The notes under the pieces: generated by a model
What the model saw: the letters and a program-made list of their open reading frames with translations, nothing else
Told to the model about the DNA's origin: nothing
The model's database searches: none
NCBI RefSeq assembly: GCF_034044635.1
Contig: NZ_JAXCLX010000001.1
Location: 496,001-560,000, forward strand
Source of the DNA: Dongia rigui
Lineage (GTDB): Bacteria; Pseudomonadota; Alphaproteobacteria; Dongiales; Dongiaceae
Reading direction: 5' to 3'
DNA: 64,000 nt
Translations under genes and position numbers: made by a program
Part shown: positions 25,631-35,218 of the stretch, piece after piece
Numbering within the stretch: position 1 is the first letter of the stretch
How the letters are laid out: every line of letters begins with the position of its first letter

Positions 25631-27168
25631 GCGTGGTTGGTCCCTACCCCGTTCGAGCCGTGCCCGGATATGCCCTGCCCCACCGCGAGATGCAGGACGT
25701 TGGTTTCGCTGAATTCCGCACGCTCAAGGAAGCCGCTGATGCGCCCTTCATGCATCACGGCGATCCGGTCGCTGACGCCAATCACCTCCTCCATGTCGCT
25801 GGAGATCATGAGGATCGCGACACCGGCATCGGCAAGAGCGCGCAGCATCTGGTAAAGATCCGTCTTGGCGCCGACATCGACACCACGGGTCGGCTCGTCG
25901 CAGATGAGGAGCTTCGGCTTCATGGCCAGCCACTTCGCCAGTACCACCTTCTGCTGGTTGCCGCCGGACAGCGACCCGGCAATGGTTTCGGTATTCGGAG
26001 CGCGTATATCGAGATTGGTCTTTTGCGTCTCGGCGCTGGCGCGAATGCGATCGGCTGCCACCAATCCATTGCTGGCGTAAGCTTTGAGGTCAGGCAAGGC
26101 GATGTTCTCGGCGATCGAGACATCGAGCAACAGGCCGGACTTTTTGCGATCTTCGGGCACGAGAAATATGCCCGCCCCGATCGCTGCCTGTGGTGTCGCC
26201 AGCGTTACTTCCTTGCCAGCGAGCAGGATTGTCCCACCCAGAATTTTGTCGATCCCGAAGATGCTGCGCGCCAATTCCGTACGGCCGGCACCGATCAGCC
26301 CGGCAAGTCCCAGGATCTCGCCTTTGCGCACGGCCAGTGAGACGGTGTGAGCGGGATGCGTCGGGGTGCGCAGGTCGCGGACCTCCAGAACCGTTTCGCC
26401 CGGCGGTGCTGCCGGCGGTTGGTAAAGCGATTTGAGATCGCGGCCGATCATCAGCCGAATCATTTCGCCATGCGTGATCTTCTCCTTCGGGAGATGCCCC
26501 ACCACCCGGCCGTCGCGCAAAACCACCACGCGGTCGGCGCAGGCGGTGAGCTCATTGAGGCGGTGGGTAATGAAGATGATGCTGACGCCCTTGGCCTTGA
26601 GATCGGCGACGATGGCGAGGAGCCGTTCGGTCTCAGACAGCGTCAAGCTGGAGGTCGGCTCATCCATGATGATCAGGCGGGCGTTGAGCGACAGTGCCTT
26701 CACGATCTCAAGCAACTGGCGCTGGCCGATGGACAGGTCGGCCACCGGCGTGGTTGGTTTGAAATCGACGTTGAGACGCTCGAAATAGGGTTTCACGCCG
26801 GCATAGAGGGCACGCGAATCGACCAGTTTCAGCGGCCCGGCTCTCAGCGGCTCGCGGCCGATGAAGACATTGGCGGCCGCGTCGAGGTTCTCAAAGAGGT
26901 TGAGTTCCTGGTGCACGAAAGCGATACCGGCGGCAATGGCTTCCGGCACGGTAAGTGCCGCCTTTTCAACCCCATCGACATGGATCGTGCCGGCGCTGGG
27001 GGCGACGACACCCCCCAATATCTTCATCAGGGTCGATTTGCCGGCACCATTCTCGCCGACCAGGCCAATCACCTCGCCCGGCGCCACGGCAAGCGAAACG
27101 TCTTCGAGCGCCTGCACGCCTGGATAAGATTTGGAGATCTGCGTCAGTTGCAGAAACGCATCGGCCAT
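25627..27168 (-). CDS. sugar ABC transporter ATP-binding protein (two nucleotide-binding domains)
   Basis: RbsA/MglA-like ATPase of 513 residues with two domains. Domain 1 has Walker A GENGAGKST, signature LSIGQRQ and Walker B LIIMDEPTSSL. Domain 2 has the degenerate P-loop GLIGAGRTEL typical of this family, signature LSGGNQQK and Walker B LLICDEPTRGVD. The start was set at ATG 27168 because homologous sequence begins there. Substrate sugar unknown. Confidence 0.92.
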   Translation of the reverse strand: MADAFLQLTQISKSYPGVQALEDVSLAVAPGEVIGLVGENGAGKSTLMKILGGVVAPSAGTIHVDGVEKAALTVPEAIAAGIAFVHQELNLFENLDAAANVFIGREPLRAGPLKLVDSRALYAGVKPYFERLNVDFKPTTPVADLSIGQRQLLEIVKALSLNARLIIMDEPTSSLTLSETERLLAIVADLKAKGVSIIFITHRLNELTACADRVVVLRDGRVVGHLPKEKITHGEMIRLMIGRDLKSLYQPPAAPPGETVLEVRDLRTPTHPAHTVSLAVRKGEILGLAGLIGAGRTELARSIFGIDKILGGTILLAGKEVTLATPQAAIGAGIFLVPEDRKKSGLLLDVSIAENIALPDLKAYASNGLVAADRIRASAETQKTNLDIRAPNTETIAGSLSGGNQQKVVLAKWLAMKPKLLICDEPTRGVDVGAKTDLYQMLRALADAGVAILMISSDMEEVIGVSDRIAVMHEGRISGFLERAEFSETNVLHLAVGQGISGHGSNGVGTNHA

Positions 27169-27236
27169 TGCAGCATCGCCCCCGGGCAATCGCGTGACGT
27201 CAGTGTGATGGAGCTTGAGGGCGGGTGCAAGGAGAT

Positions 27237-27265
27237 GCTGGCGCGGGTGGGAGCTCCGCGCCAGC
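27237..27265. repeat. intra-operon hairpin between sugar binding-protein and ATPase genes
   Basis: Perfect 10-bp stem GCTGGCGCGG (27237-27246) / CCGCGCCAGC (27256-27265) with a 9-nt loop. It has no U-tract on the minus strand, so it more likely protects the 3' end of the abundant binding-protein message than terminates transcription. Confidence 0.5.
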
Positions 27266-27294
27266 ACAGTTACACCAAACAGGCTTCGTTAAGG

Positions 27295-28242
27295 CTATTT
27301 GCCGAGCGTCGCCTTCAGATTGGCTTCAAACTCCTCGACATTGCCTTTGTCGATGACTTTGGTCGGCACGATGATCAATTTGTTATCCGGGATCTGCGAC
27401 TTGTCGCCTTCGAGATAGGCGGCCATCAGCTTCATGCCCTGATAGCCCCATTCGAACGGCTGCTGCACCACGGTGCCGGCAAAGCTGCCATCCTTGACGG
27501 CGCCCAGGGTGATCGGGTCTTCGTCGAAAGCGACGACGGTGATCTGGCCGAGCTTGCCGGCCGCCTGCAGCGCTTCGTAGATCTTGGGCGGGTTGTAGGA
27601 GTAGAACCCGACCATGCAGTTGATTTCCGGATTGGCCGCCAGCACGTCGTCGACATTGCTGCGCGCACGGGCGAAATCGACATCGTCGCCGCGGACGTCG
27701 ACCAGCTCGATTCCCTTGCCTTCTACGGCCTGTTTGAAGCCGGCAATACGTTCCTTGGCATTGTCGGCGCCGAGGAAGCCCACGAAGCCCATGCACTTGC
27801 CGCCGTTCGGCAAGACCTTCACGGCAATTTCACCCGCCTGCACGCCGGCTGCGGTGTTGGAGGAGCCGAGATAAGCAATACGGTTGCTGTCGGGTGCGTC
27901 GCTGTCGGTGGTGAAGAGCGGCACCTGTGCGGCGATGCGATTGAATGCATCGACCGAGGTCTTCGGATCGACTGACGAGATCATGATGGCGTCGGTACCG
28001 GCGGCAACGAGGTCATCCATCAGCGCGTTCTGCAACGCTGCGGTGCCTTGCGCCGGATACTTGAACTGCAAATCATAGTTCGGCAGTTCTCCTTGCGCTT
28101 TCTTCACTCCCGCTTCCGCGAGCTTCCAGAAATCAGAGGCGGCATTCACGATGAAGGCGAGCTGTTTCTTCTCTTCCGCCATGGCTTGGGTCGCCGCCAG
28201 CATGATCGCGCCGGAGACGAGAGCAGAGATAAGGGTCTTCAC
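27295..28242 (-). CDS. sugar ABC transporter substrate-binding protein (RbsB-like)
   Basis: 315-residue periplasmic binding protein of the pentose/hexose (peripla_BP_4) class. Signal peptide MKTLISALVSGAIMLAATQ, cleavage near AMA-EEK. Mature sequence starts KKQLAFIVNAASDFWKLAE, with DAIMISSVDPKTS, PLFTTDSDAPDSNRIAYLG and VAFDEDPITL as ligand-site blocks. The Asp-rich hinge resembles binding proteins for ribose, allose or xylose; the actual ligand is not readable. First gene of the importer operon, divergent from a LacI-type regulator. Confidence 0.91.
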   Translation of the reverse strand: MKTLISALVSGAIMLAATQAMAEEKKQLAFIVNAASDFWKLAEAGVKKAQGELPNYDLQFKYPAQGTAALQNALMDDLVAAGTDAIMISSVDPKTSVDAFNRIAAQVPLFTTDSDAPDSNRIAYLGSSNTAAGVQAGEIAVKVLPNGGKCMGFVGFLGADNAKERIAGFKQAVEGKGIELVDVRGDDVDFARARSNVDDVLAANPEINCMVGFYSYNPPKIYEALQAAGKLGQITVVAFDEDPITLGAVKDGSFAGTVVQQPFEWGYQGMKLMAAYLEGDKSQIPDNKLIIVPTKVIDKGNVEEFEANLKATLGK

Positions 28243-28324
28243 GAGGAACCTCCCATTGAGATGTTTGTCGTTGAGGCCCGTTCCGAGCCCATGTCGGCGT
28301 TCTTGACTGCGCCGCTTCCATTGA

Positions 28325-28415
28325 GTGTTTCACTGGTGCTAATATCCCGTCAATTGCTAATTTATCACATTTAATAATTATTGCGAAACAATATGTTGCA
28401 GTTGCTAATATGCGC
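28325..28415. promoter_or_regulatory. divergent promoter region with three TGCTAAT direct repeats
   Basis: The AT-rich core of the 243-bp gap between the binding-protein gene and the LacI-family gene. The heptamer TGCTAAT occurs three times on the + strand (28337-28343, 28355-28361, 28403-28409), separated by 18 and 48 bp. ATTG-N5-CAAT is a small palindrome at 28380-28392. Possible regulator or promoter elements; no confident -35/-10 pair assigned. Confidence 0.45.
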
Positions 28416-28485
28416 AAATTCGGATGGATGACAGGACTCGTCCCGGTCTCCTAAAGTTCCGCCCTGTTGGATTTCGAAGGATTGC

Positions 28486-29595
28486 ATGAGCGCCGACCGA
28501 CCATCATCGAAGTCCGATCCGGCATCGCGCAGGACCCAGGGCAGACCGCAGGCGACCAGCCGGCGTGGTGCCACCATGACCGATATTGCGACGCTTGCCG
28601 GCGTCTCGCAGACCACTGTCTCGCTCGTTCTCAATGATGCTTTGGGGGCGCGGCTCTCCGGGCATACGCGGCAGCGCGTGCTGGACGCGGCCAAGCAGCT
28701 TGGCTACCGGCTGATCCGCCGCGAGCCGGAGCGCGTCTCAGCCACCACGGCAACCATGATCGGCGTCATGGTCGACGAAATGTCGACCGATCCCTGGTGC
28801 GCGATCGCCCTTGATGGCATTCGTGAAAAGGCCTGGGAATTTGGCCTCACCGTGAGTGTCGCCGTCACCAAGGGCGATGCCAATATGGAACGGGCAGCGC
28901 ATGCGCAGTTCCTGGACCAGCCGATACTGGGCCTGATCTATGGCACGATCCAGACCCGCCAGATCGCTCCCTCGCCCGCTTTTGCCGGCCTGCCCACTGT
29001 GCTGCTCAATTGCCATGTGGCAGACCGCTCCTTGCCCTCCATCATGCCTGGCGAAGTGCTGGGTGGCCGCACTGCGACCGAACGATTGATCGATGCGGGC
29101 CACAATCGCATTGGCCTCATCGAGGGAGAGGTGTGGATGGATGCGATGCGCGACCGCCTGAAAGGCTATCGCCAGGCCTTGGCCAGCCACGAGATCCCAT
29201 TCGATGCCAAGCTGGTGCGACCCGGCAATTGGGAGCCCTCGGCCGGCTACGAACAGGCTTATGCCTTGATGAAGCTGAAGGACCCGCCGACCGCCATCTT
29301 TTGCGCCAATGACCTGATGGCCTTGGGCTGCTTCGAAGCGTTGAAGGAAATGGGCAAGCGTATCCCGGATGATGTCGCTGTGATCGGTTATGACGACCGC
29401 GAGATCGCCCAGTTCATGCGCCCGGCTCTCACAACCATATTGCTGCCGCATTTCGACATGGGTGTGCTGGCAGCCGAATACCTGATCGACCATGCGCCGC
29501 GGCCGGAAAAGCGGCCGGCGCAGATCAAGGTCGAGTGCCCGCTGGTCGAACGTGCATCGGTCAATGCCAGCTTGGCGGTTTTGGATCAACACTGA
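28486..29595 (+). CDS. LacI-family transcriptional regulator
   Basis: 369 residues. A basic, Ser/Arg-rich extension of ~29 residues precedes the DNA-binding headpiece (TMTDIATLAGVSQTTVSLVLN, hinge VLDAAKQLGYR). A periplasmic-binding-protein-like effector domain follows (IGVMVDEMSTDPWC; PTAIFCANDLMALGCFEAL; VIGYDDREIAQFMRPALTT). GAAGGA precedes ATG 28486. It is divergent from the sugar importer, so it probably represses it, with the imported sugar or a derivative as inducer. The epimerase gene follows 14 bp later in the same operon. Confidence 0.91.
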   Translation: MSADRPSSKSDPASRRTQGRPQATSRRGATMTDIATLAGVSQTTVSLVLNDALGARLSGHTRQRVLDAAKQLGYRLIRREPERVSATTATMIGVMVDEMSTDPWCAIALDGIREKAWEFGLTVSVAVTKGDANMERAAHAQFLDQPILGLIYGTIQTRQIAPSPAFAGLPTVLLNCHVADRSLPSIMPGEVLGGRTATERLIDAGHNRIGLIEGEVWMDAMRDRLKGYRQALASHEIPFDAKLVRPGNWEPSAGYEQAYALMKLKDPPTAIFCANDLMALGCFEALKEMGKRIPDDVAVIGYDDREIAQFMRPALTTILLPHFDMGVLAAEYLIDHAPRPEKRPAQIKVECPLVERASVNASLAVLDQH

Positions 29596-29609
29596 AGGGG
29601 AGAGAGGCG

Positions 29610-30590
29610 ATGCTGTTGCTGGTCACGGGCGCCACGGGCAAGGTTGGGGCACATCTCATCGCCGATATATTGCAGGACCCGAAATGGCAGGGCGCCCGCA
29701 TCCGCGCCCTGTGCCATAACCGCACCCCTGCCCCCCATGACCGTGTCGAGATCGTCCACGGCAATATCGCCGAACGCGACGCAGTCGACCGGGCGATGGC
29801 CGGCGTTACCCATGTCGTGCACCTCGCCACATGCAAAGAGATTCCCGAAACGGTCATGGATGTGACCGTCAAAGGCCTGTTCTGGCTGTTGGAAGCCTTC
29901 CGCCAATCGCCCAGCGCGCAGCAATTCATCCTGATCGGCGGCGATGCGGGCATTGGCCATTTCTTCTATGAGCATGATGGCCCGATTACCGAGGCACAGC
30001 CGCATATGGCCTATCCCGGCTGCTATGCCCTCTCCAAGGTGTTGGAAGAAGTGATGCTGACGCAGTTCGGCATTCAATACGGCATCGATGCCTGCTGCCT
30101 CAGGGCGCCCTGGATCATGGAGAAGGACGATTTCCGCTATACCCTCTCTTTCGGCGATGACCTCTTTGGCGGACCGGACTGGAAGACGATGGTATCGGCC
30201 GAGGTTGCCGCGCAATGCCGTGCCGCCGGCACCGTGCCGCTGCTGCGCGATGCCCATGGCCGGCCGCTGAAGCGCAATTTCGTGCATGTTGCGGATCTCA
30301 GCGCCGCCATTCGCCTGGCGCTCGCCAACCCGGTGACGAAGGGGCGGCTCTACAACATCTCGATGGACGAGCCAGTGGATTACGGCGTCGTCGCGGCACA
30401 TCTCAAGGCGACGCGCGGCCTGCCATCGATCGACATACCCAGTTCGTACCACTCCAATTGGCTCGACAACACGCGCGCCAAATACGAGTTGGGCTGGCGA
30501 CCGACCTACGACACCAAGAAGATGATCGACGCCGCCTTCAATTATCAACGCACAGCGCAGGACCCGCGCAAGGTATGGTACCCCGGGTGA
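29610..30590 (+). CDS. NAD-dependent epimerase/dehydratase (extended SDR)
   Basis: 326 residues; ATG 29610 is chosen because AGAGAGG precedes it and the Rossmann motif starts at once (MLLLVTGATGKVGAHL, GxxGxxG). HVVHLATCKEIPET is the cofactor-binding region and YALSK supplies the catalytic Tyr-x-x-x-Lys. The C-terminal part (FVHVADLSAAIRLAL, YELGWRPTYDTKKM) is typical of sugar nucleotide or sugar epimerases and dehydrogenases. It shares an operon with the LacI regulator, suggesting a role in breakdown of the imported sugar. Confidence 0.86.
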   Translation: MLLLVTGATGKVGAHLIADILQDPKWQGARIRALCHNRTPAPHDRVEIVHGNIAERDAVDRAMAGVTHVVHLATCKEIPETVMDVTVKGLFWLLEAFRQSPSAQQFILIGGDAGIGHFFYEHDGPITEAQPHMAYPGCYALSKVLEEVMLTQFGIQYGIDACCLRAPWIMEKDDFRYTLSFGDDLFGGPDWKTMVSAEVAAQCRAAGTVPLLRDAHGRPLKRNFVHVADLSAAIRLALANPVTKGRLYNISMDEPVDYGVVAAHLKATRGLPSIDIPSSYHSNWLDNTRAKYELGWRPTYDTKKMIDAAFNYQRTAQDPRKVWYPG

Positions 30591-30603
30591 CCATGCGAGC
30601 GCG

Positions 30604-31368
30604 CTAGCCCTTGCGCGGTGCTGCCCGCAACAACGGATCCGTCCAGGCAGGGGGCAATGTACCGAGCAGCCAGGCGACGAACGCCGTCGGCCAGGGAAAG
30701 GCGATGCGCGCCTTGTTGCGGGCAAGGCCTTCTTCAATGATGCCTGCGGCTTTTTCGACGGACATCAGAAACGGCATCTTGAAATTGTTGACGTCCGTCA
30801 TCGGCGTTTCGACGAAGCCGGGCAGAATGACGCTGACACCGACGTGATGCGGCTTGAGGTCGCCGCGCAGGCCCTCACCCCACACCTTCACGGCCGCTTT
30901 CGATCCGCAATAGGCCGGTGCCCCGGGAAATCCGCGATGGCCGGCAAGTGATCCCATAATGCCGATCTGACCGCGTCGCTGTGCGGTCAGCAGGGGAATG
31001 ACCGGCAATATCGTATTCAGAACACCGTCGAGATTGACCGAGAAGATGGCGCGGACTTGGTCGTCGCTCTCCACCCCATCATGGGTGCCACCGGATATGC
31101 CGGCATTGGCGATGACAAGGTCGAGCGGCTGCGTGCGGTGGGCGCGGTGTGTCCATTCCGCCATCCTGTCGCGCGCCGTCACATCAATAGACTCGACGGC
31201 GACCGCGGCCCCCTTGGCCCGGCAGCCCTCGGCAACCGTGGACAGCAGGTCGGCACGGCGGGCGCCGAGGTGAAGATGGACGCCCGGACGCGCATAGCGA
31301 TGCGCCAGGGCAGCGCCCAGGCCGGAACTGGCACCCGTGATCAGGATCGATTTGAATTCACTGTTCAT
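30604..31368 (-). CDS. short-chain dehydrogenase/reductase
   Basis: Classical SDR of 254 residues: cofactor loop TGASSGLGAAL, NAG motif IANAGIS, catalytic Ser in GSLAGHRG, then Tyr and Lys in AYCGSKAAVK, and LPGFVETPM. The C terminus (AFVAWLLGTLPPAWTDP) is hydrophobic and may sit on the membrane. Start ATG 31368 follows GGGGAC. It converges with the epimerase gene (13 bp apart). The substrate is not predictable. Confidence 0.89.
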   Translation of the reverse strand: MNSEFKSILITGASSGLGAALAHRYARPGVHLHLGARRADLLSTVAEGCRAKGAAVAVESIDVTARDRMAEWTHRAHRTQPLDLVIANAGISGGTHDGVESDDQVRAIFSVNLDGVLNTILPVIPLLTAQRRGQIGIMGSLAGHRGFPGAPAYCGSKAAVKVWGEGLRGDLKPHHVGVSVILPGFVETPMTDVNNFKMPFLMSVEKAAGIIEEGLARNKARIAFPWPTAFVAWLLGTLPPAWTDPLLRAAPRKG

Positions 31369-31469
31369 TTGTCCCCACTTTGGCCCCAGCTTAGCACAAT
31401 CTGCGCCGATGACTTGCCAGCCGGGCAGGCTTACTTGATGATGGCGACCACATTTCAAGGGGGTAGCCT

Positions 31470-32357
31470 GTGTCGATTGCCAGCATGACCGGATTCGCGC
31501 GCACGAGCGGCGCGGTCGGTGACTTTCTGTGGACCTGGGAGCTGAAATCGGTCAACGGCCGGTCGCTGGATGTGCGCTGCCGGGTGCCGCAGGGATTCGA
31601 GGCCATGGACGGCATCGTGCGACAGGCCGCCGCCGAGTATCTGAAGCGCGGCAATCTTTCCGCCAATTTGACCGTCGACGATGTGGCGAGCCGCGGCCGC
31701 CTGTCCGTCAATCGCGCAGCCCTTGACCAGATCCTTGCGCTGGTCGGCGAGATGCAGGGCCGGGTGGAGGCGCGCCCACCCAGCCTTGACGGCCTGCTCG
31801 GCCTCAAAGGCGTGCTGGAACTGGAAACGCCGCCGGTGGATGCCGAGACCCTGGCTCGCCGACAGCAGGCGATCGAGGCCGGCCTCAAGCAGGCCATGAC
31901 GGAGCTGGGCGCGATGCGCCGGGTCGAAGGCAAGCGCCTGGCCGATGTGGTTGGCGGACATCTCGACGAGGTCGAAAGGTTGCGTGTGGCCGCGGTCGAC
32001 ACGGCGGGCGCACAGCCGATCAACATCCGCCGTCGATTGGAAGAGCAATTGCGCGATTTGATGCCGGATGGCATTCCCGTCGACCCGGAGCGCCTGGCGC
32101 AGGAATTGGCGCTGGTCGCCGGTCGTGCCGATGTGCGCGAGGAGATCGATCGCCTGGCAGCCCACGTCGCCGCTGCCCGGGATCTCATCAAGAAGGGTGG
32201 CGCCGTGGGGCGCAAAATGGATTTCCTGTGCCAGGAATTCAACCGCGAAGCCAACACGCTGTGTTCCAAGGCAGCCGATCTTGCCTTGACCAATCTTGGC
32301 ATCGAGCTTAAGGCAGCCATCGAGCAGCTGCGCGAGCAGATCCAGAACATTGAATAG
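31470..32357 (+). CDS. yicC: YicC-family endoribonuclease
   Basis: 295 residues, full family length. The N terminus (SIASMTGFART, WELKSVNGRSLDVRCRVP) and C terminus (GRKMDFLCQEFNREANTLCSKA) are highly characteristic. YicC-type proteins are RNases linked to small-RNA turnover. GTG start with an AAGGGGG ribosome-binding site. It precedes gmk by 16 bp, a common bacterial pairing. Confidence 0.93.
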   Translation: MSIASMTGFARTSGAVGDFLWTWELKSVNGRSLDVRCRVPQGFEAMDGIVRQAAAEYLKRGNLSANLTVDDVASRGRLSVNRAALDQILALVGEMQGRVEARPPSLDGLLGLKGVLELETPPVDAETLARRQQAIEAGLKQAMTELGAMRRVEGKRLADVVGGHLDEVERLRVAAVDTAGAQPINIRRRLEEQLRDLMPDGIPVDPERLAQELALVAGRADVREEIDRLAAHVAAARDLIKKGGAVGRKMDFLCQEFNREANTLCSKAADLALTNLGIELKAAIEQLREQIQNIE

Positions 32358-32373
32358 ACGCGAGACCCGGGCC

Positions 32374-33030
32374 GTGACCGCCACCGACAATTCCGCTTTC
32401 ATCGATATTCGCCGGCGCGGGTTAATGCTGGTCCTGTCCTCGCCCTCTGGTGCCGGCAAGACGACGATCTCGCGCCGCTTGCTGGAACTCGAACCGCAAT
32501 TGGCCTTGTCGGTTTCGGCGACGACGCGGGCCAAGCGGCCGGGCGAGACGGCGGGTGTCGATTACCATTTCGTCGACCCCACCGAATTCAACCTGATGAT
32601 CAATCGCAGCGAGTTCCTGGAATACGCGAAGGTCTTCGACAATTACTACGGCACCCCGAAGGCGCAGGTTGCCAGGGAGATCGCCCGTGGCCGCGACATC
32701 CTGTTCGACATCGACTGGCAGGGCACGCAGCAGCTGGCCCACAATGCCCGCGAGGATTTAGTGAGCGTCTTCGTGCTGCCGCCGTCGACACGTGAATTGG
32801 AGCGCCGCCTGCACACCCGCGCCCAAGACAGCGCCGAAGTCGTCGCCAAGCGCATGGCCAAGGCGGCTGATGAAATGAGCCACTGGGCCGAATACGACTA
32901 TATCATCGTCAACCACGATATCGATTCCAGCGTCGAAAGCGTGCGGGCGATCCTGCGTGCCGAACGGCTGCGGCGCCAACGTCAGATCGGCTTGACCGAT
33001 TTCGTCAAAGGCCTGCGCGAGGGCCAGTAG
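32374..33030 (+). CDS. gmk: guanylate kinase
   Basis: Phosphorylates GMP to GDP with ATP. P-loop [13 protein letters not shown]-binding [11 protein letters not shown] and VDYHFV, then [13 protein letters not shown], are all standard. About 218 residues if started at GTG 32374; ATG 32425, just before the P-loop strand, would give a slightly short enzyme, and no ribosome-binding site clearly decides. The 3' end overlaps the convergent rsmA by 26 bp. Confidence 0.93.
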   Translation: MTATDNSAFIDIRRRGLMLVLSSPSGAGKTTISRRLLELEPQLALSVSATTRAKRPGETAGVDYHFVDPTEFNLMINRSEFLEYAKVFDNYYGTPKAQVAREIARGRDILFDIDWQGTQQLAHNAREDLVSVFVLPPSTRELERRLHTRAQDSAEVVAKRMAKAADEMSHWAEYDYIIVNHDIDSSVESVRAILRAERLRRQRQIGLTDFVKGLREGQ

Positions 33031-33901
33031 GCCCCTCTGCCTTGAAGGCACGCGCCAAGGCGCAAAACTGTTCGATGCTGAGTTCTTCGCCGCGCGCGGT
33101 CGGCGCAATCCCGGTGGCCACCAGCACCTCGTCGGCTTGGGGCGACACTTGCCGCAGGGATTGGCGCAGCATCTTGCGGCGCTGGCCGAAGGCTGCCGCC
33201 GTGACCCGTTCCAGCATCGTGGCATCGGCCGCAAACAACGGCTCGGCACGGGGAATCAGTTGCACGACGGTCGACGTCACCTTGGGCGGCGGCGTGAAGG
33301 CCCTGGGCGGAATGTCGAACAGGCGTTTCACGTCGGCACGCCATTGCGCTGCGATGGTGAGGCGGCCGTAATCCTTTGTCTTCGGGCGCGCCAGCAGGCG
33401 CTCGGCCACCTCCTTCTGGAACATCAGGGTGAGGCTGGTGAAGGCGGTCCCGGCGTCGAGCCAACCTAGCAACAAGGGTGTTGCCACGTTGTAAGGCAGG
33501 TTGGCGACGATGCGGCGCGGGGCAGAGCCGAGCTTGGCGGCGTCGACCTTCAAGGCATCACCCTCGATCACCTGCAGGCGGCCGGGATAGGCGGCTGAGA
33601 TTTCGGCCAGCACGGGCAGGAAGCGGCGGTCCCGCTCGATCACGATGACCGCGCCTGCGCCGTGGTCGAGCAACGCCCGCGTCAGGCCGCCGGGGCCGGG
33701 GCCGATTTCAATGACCGTCCCGGCATCGAGTGGCGCCGCGGCCCGGGCAATGCGGCCCGTCAGATTGAGATCGAAAAGGAAGTTCTGGCCAAGGGCGCGA
33801 TTGGCGCTGAGACCATGCCTGGCAATCACGTCACGCAGTGGTGGCAGCGGCGGTACCTTGCCGGCATTGCCTTCGCTGCGGTCGGTAGGATCGCCGTTCA
33901 T
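33005..33901 (-). CDS. rsmA: 16S rRNA (adenine1518/1519-N6)-dimethyltransferase
   Basis: KsgA family, 298 residues. It dimethylates two adenines in helix 45 of 16S rRNA late in 30S assembly. N-terminal [12 protein letters not shown]-binding [15 protein letters not shown], and catalytic [12 protein letters not shown] are present, with a C-terminal helical domain ([12 protein letters not shown]). Its ATG overlaps the surA stop (ATGA). In most relatives pdxA lies between surA and rsmA; here it is absent. Confidence 0.95.
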   Translation of the reverse strand: MNGDPTDRSEGNAGKVPPLPPLRDVIARHGLSANRALGQNFLFDLNLTGRIARAAAPLDAGTVIEIGPGPGGLTRALLDHGAGAVIVIERDRRFLPVLAEISAAYPGRLQVIEGDALKVDAAKLGSAPRRIVANLPYNVATPLLLGWLDAGTAFTSLTLMFQKEVAERLLARPKTKDYGRLTIAAQWRADVKRLFDIPPRAFTPPPKVTSTVVQLIPRAEPLFAADATMLERVTAAAFGQRRKMLRQSLRQVSPQADEVLVATGIAPTARGEELSIEQFCALARAFKAEGPTGPRAGL

Positions 33902-35181
33902 AGGCGGATGTCGATCACCGCCGCGCGCCGCAGATCGGAAAGATAGCCGCGCGCCAGCGTATCAAGACGCTGCCGACCGAGACGGTCGGCGACGCTAACG
34001 CGCGAGAGCGACGCATCGTCACCGGCACCACGGCTGCACACGACATAGATGCCAACACCGCGGTTGGTCCGCAGTGGCGGCGTGGGCTCGCCGATCGGCT
34101 GGTTGAGCGCATAGGACTGCACCTCGGCCGGCAGGTCCTGCACCAGAACATTGCCGAGATTGCGATAAACGCCCGGCTTGGCGTCACCGGCGATGTTGGC
34201 CAGGTCGGCACAGGACTGGACCCGTGAAATGAGCGGATTGGCCTGGGAAATCGCCTTGCGCACTTCCGAGTCAGCGGCATCGGTCGGGAGCGACCACACG
34301 ATCTGCTCCATTTCAACCGTGCCCGCCGAAACCGTTCGCGCGTCGATGACGCGTGACGCCTTGACGGTCACGACATAATAGCCGCCGGCGCCGCGCACCG
34401 GTCCGCCAATCTGGCCCGGTTGCAGCGACTGCACCACCTGGGCCACCGGCGGATCCAGCATATCGAGACGCACCCAGCCCCAATCGCCGCCGCGAATGGC
34501 GCCCTGATCCTGGGAAAATTCGCTGGCCAGGGCGGCAAAGTCGGCGCCCTGCTCCAACTGTTCCTTCAGCCGCTGTGCCGATTGCTGAACGCTGGCCTCG
34601 TCGCCGCTGCCGGCCGAGAGGTAGATCTGCGACAGGCGATATTCGGTCTGGCCCTGTGCCGCCTGCATGTTGGCAAGCGCCTGGTCGATTTCTTCATCCG
34701 TGATCTTGACCTGCGAGCGCAGCTTGCGCTGCACAAGGCGAGCCCAGGCAAGTTCGGTCTTGATCTGGTCGGCCAGCGTGTCGATCAGGATGCCGTTGCT
34801 TTCCAATGTCGCGGCGAACTGCTCGGTGCTGAGGCCGTTGCGCTTGGCAAGATCGTCGATGCGCTGCTGCACTTCGCCGGCCGCAACAGGGACATTCTGC
34901 CGTTTTGCTTCCTGGTTCTTGAGCCGCTCGTCGATCATGGTGCGCAGCAAGGTGGGCAGCAGTCGCTGTCGCGTCTCCGGCGTGTCGGTGAGCTTGGCCG
35001 AAACCATGGCGAGGCGCATGCGCATGAAGAGGTCGAGTTCAGTGATGATGTCTTCGTTGACGACCGCCACGATCTTGAGCGCGTCCTGCGCCGACGCCGG
35101 CTGCATCGGTGCAACGACAGCGCCCAGAAGAACGCCAAGGGTCAGCACGATTACGTGCAATCTGTTGAAGAACATCGTCAT
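33898..35181 (-). CDS. surA: SurA-like periplasmic peptidyl-prolyl isomerase/chaperone
   Basis: 427 residues with a signal peptide ([18 protein letters not shown], cleavage near ASA-QDA). The SurA N-terminal domain ([16 protein letters not shown]) is followed by one recognisable parvulin domain ([48 protein letters not shown]) and a degenerate C-terminal region. It escorts outer-membrane proteins, notably LptD, encoded just upstream. ATG 35181 (alternative 35175) was chosen over an upstream TTG. Confidence 0.92.
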   Translation of the reverse strand: MTMFFNRLHVIVLTLGVLLGAVVAPMQPASAQDALKIVAVVNEDIITELDLFMRMRLAMVSAKLTDTPETRQRLLPTLLRTMIDERLKNQEAKRQNVPVAAGEVQQRIDDLAKRNGLSTEQFAATLESNGILIDTLADQIKTELAWARLVQRKLRSQVKITDEEIDQALANMQAAQGQTEYRLSQIYLSAGSGDEASVQQSAQRLKEQLEQGADFAALASEFSQDQGAIRGGDWGWVRLDMLDPPVAQVVQSLQPGQIGGPVRGAGGYYVVTVKASRVIDARTVSAGTVEMEQIVWSLPTDAADSEVRKAISQANPLISRVQSCADLANIAGDAKPGVYRNLGNVLVQDLPAEVQSYALNQPIGEPTPPLRTNRGVGIYVVCSRGAGDDASLSRVSVADRLGRQRLDTLARGYLSDLRRAAVIDIRL

Positions 35182-35218
35182 CAAAACCAACTATCCCAAG
35201 CTCTGGCCTTAAGGGCCT

